Source: an uncultured Candidatus Saccharibacteria bacterium (GTDB lineage: Bacteria; Patescibacteriota; Saccharimonadia; Saccharimonadales; UBA4665). From it: DNA of 5,021 nt. The DNA is taken from positions 1 to 5,021 of the forward strand of contig CALKHY010000194.1 in NCBI GenBank assembly GCA_937988795.1. Direction: 5' to 3'. Numbering within the stretch: the first letter of the stretch is position 1; each line of letters begins with the position of its first letter. The translations under genes and the position numbers were made by a program. Of this stretch, positions 4,561 to 5,021 are shown one piece after another. The notes beneath the pieces were generated by a model, which was not told where the DNA came from, searched no databases, and worked only from the letters and a program-made list of their open reading frames with translations.

Positions 4561-5021
4561 GCGAGGCTCCTGGTGGTTATGGTCAAATCGTGATGATGGA
4601 CAACGTCGCCATCTAAGGTAATTGTACCTTCAAATGACCTGCCGTTTAAGAGGTGGGGGAGCCACAGGACGTCGTCCGGCCACATGGAGCCGTACGGCAG
4701 GTCGGTTTGATGGAACCAGCGCGGGCGCATTTCTTCGGTTTCAACCGGCTCATCTTCCCAGCTGTCGGCGACGAAGATGTGGCAATAGTGGTGGAAGTCC
4801 GGATCGCGCAGTTCGTAAAAATGCAGGCGGCCAACAAGCCTGGGTTCGTGCGGTGTGACGCCAATTTCTTCCTTGCATTCGCGGATGGCAGCGTCTCGTT
4901 CATGTTCCCCTTCCTCAACCTTGCCGCCCACGCCATTCCATTTGCCCTGCCCAAACCCGCGCTTTTTCATGGCGAGCAGAACCTGGTTGTCGCTGAGCAG
5001 GAAGAGGAGTGTCACTTGTTT
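4557..5021 (-). CDS. MTH1-like Nudix hydrolase (oxidised purine dNTPase), 5' end probably beyond the window
   Basis: The predicted role is hydrolysis of oxidised purine nucleotides such as 8-oxo-dGTP to the monophosphate, which keeps them out of DNA. Numbered from the GTG at 5015-5013, the Nudix box runs from G31 through E37, R45, E46, E49, E50 and G52, all in register. Beyond the box it follows human MTH1 (NUDT1) closely: MKKRGFGQGKWNGVGGK (16-32), EEMRPRWF (94-101) and MWPDD (111-115). In human MTH1 the residues matching N27, W112, D114 and D115 form the base pocket, so an MTH1-like substrate is likely. The frame stays open to the window edge (Lys, Gln before the GTG). MTH1 relatives have a few more residues before the first strand, so the GTG is probably an internal Val and the true start lies outside. 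It is the first visible gene of the nudix-pip-NnrD-like operon. Confidence 0.92.
   Translation of the reverse strand, partial: KQVTLLFLLSDNQVLLAMKKRGFGQGKWNGVGGKVEEGEHERDAAIRECKEEIGVTPHEPRLVGRLHFYELRDPDFHHYCHIFVADSWEDEPVETEEMRPRWFHQTDLPYGSMWPDDVLWLPHLLNGRSFEGTITLDGDVVHHHDLTITTRSLA
4567..4571 (-). promoter_or_regulatory. Shine-Dalgarno site of pip
   Basis: AGGAG on the minus strand, 6 nt ahead of the pip ATG, lies inside the last codons of the Nudix gene. It is the clearest ribosome binding site in the window. It supports the ATG at 4560 and independent re-initiation at the ATGA overlap. Confidence 0.75.

Noticed and set aside
2747..4616. Several long plus-strand open frames (such as 2887-3327, 3209-3616, 3403-3723) opposite the operon
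   Set aside because: They lie wholly antisense to genes with clear family motifs, overlap one another in different frames and show no recognisable domains.
37..5021. CRISPR array, insertion sequence, integrase, toxin-antitoxin or anti-phage system
   Set aside because: No regular repeat-spacer pattern, terminal inverted repeats, transposase/integrase or defence-type domain is visible on either strand.

Overview
The window looks like one end of a short, mid-GC contig from a Patescibacteria/CPR bacterium, most likely a Saccharibacteria (TM7) relative. This assignment is an inference from the gene types and style: a sortase with a long N-terminal extension, an MTH1-like Nudix protein, a diverged NnrD-like protein, compact spacing and poor Shine-Dalgarno signals. 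TGA acts as a stop here, which argues against the UGA=Gly lineages (Absconditabacteria, Gracilibacteria). No taxonomic marker gene is present, so the assignment is tentative.

Layout. Bases 1-36 are not genomic: they match the 3' part of the Illumina universal/Read 1 adapter, so real sequence starts at 37. Bases 37-263 (minus strand) hold the 5' part of an HD-superfamily phosphohydrolase gene. It can only be read by joining frames across two indels and one in-frame stop, and it is cut off by the adapter. Next, at 297-1565 (minus), comes a membrane sortase with an unusually long cytoplasmic N-terminus. A 173-bp divergent spacer follows, leading into a tRNA-Leu(CAA) gene on the plus strand (1739-1823, CCA encoded). 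An 18-bp copy of the tRNA's own 5' region lies 36 bp upstream of it. A rho-independent hairpin (about 1827-1858) separates the tRNA from a convergent, unrecognised 299-residue protein gene (1870-2769, minus), which has a promoter placed for a leaderless or near-leaderless mRNA.

The right half (2842-5021) is one tight minus-strand operon transcribed inward from beyond the window edge: an MTH1-like Nudix hydrolase (5' end probably outside the window), a proline iminopeptidase overlapping it by 4 bp (ATGA), and 3 bp later an NnrD-like ribokinase-fold protein that lacks the family's GTGD catalytic motif. Two of these three belong to families involved in nucleotide or cofactor repair. The third releases N-terminal proline from peptides.

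I see no mobile element, CRISPR array, toxin-antitoxin pair or defence island. The points most worth a second look are the adapter-capped contig end, the damaged HD gene beside it, the active-site loss in the NnrD-like protein, the N-terminal region of the sortase and the tRNA fragment repeat.
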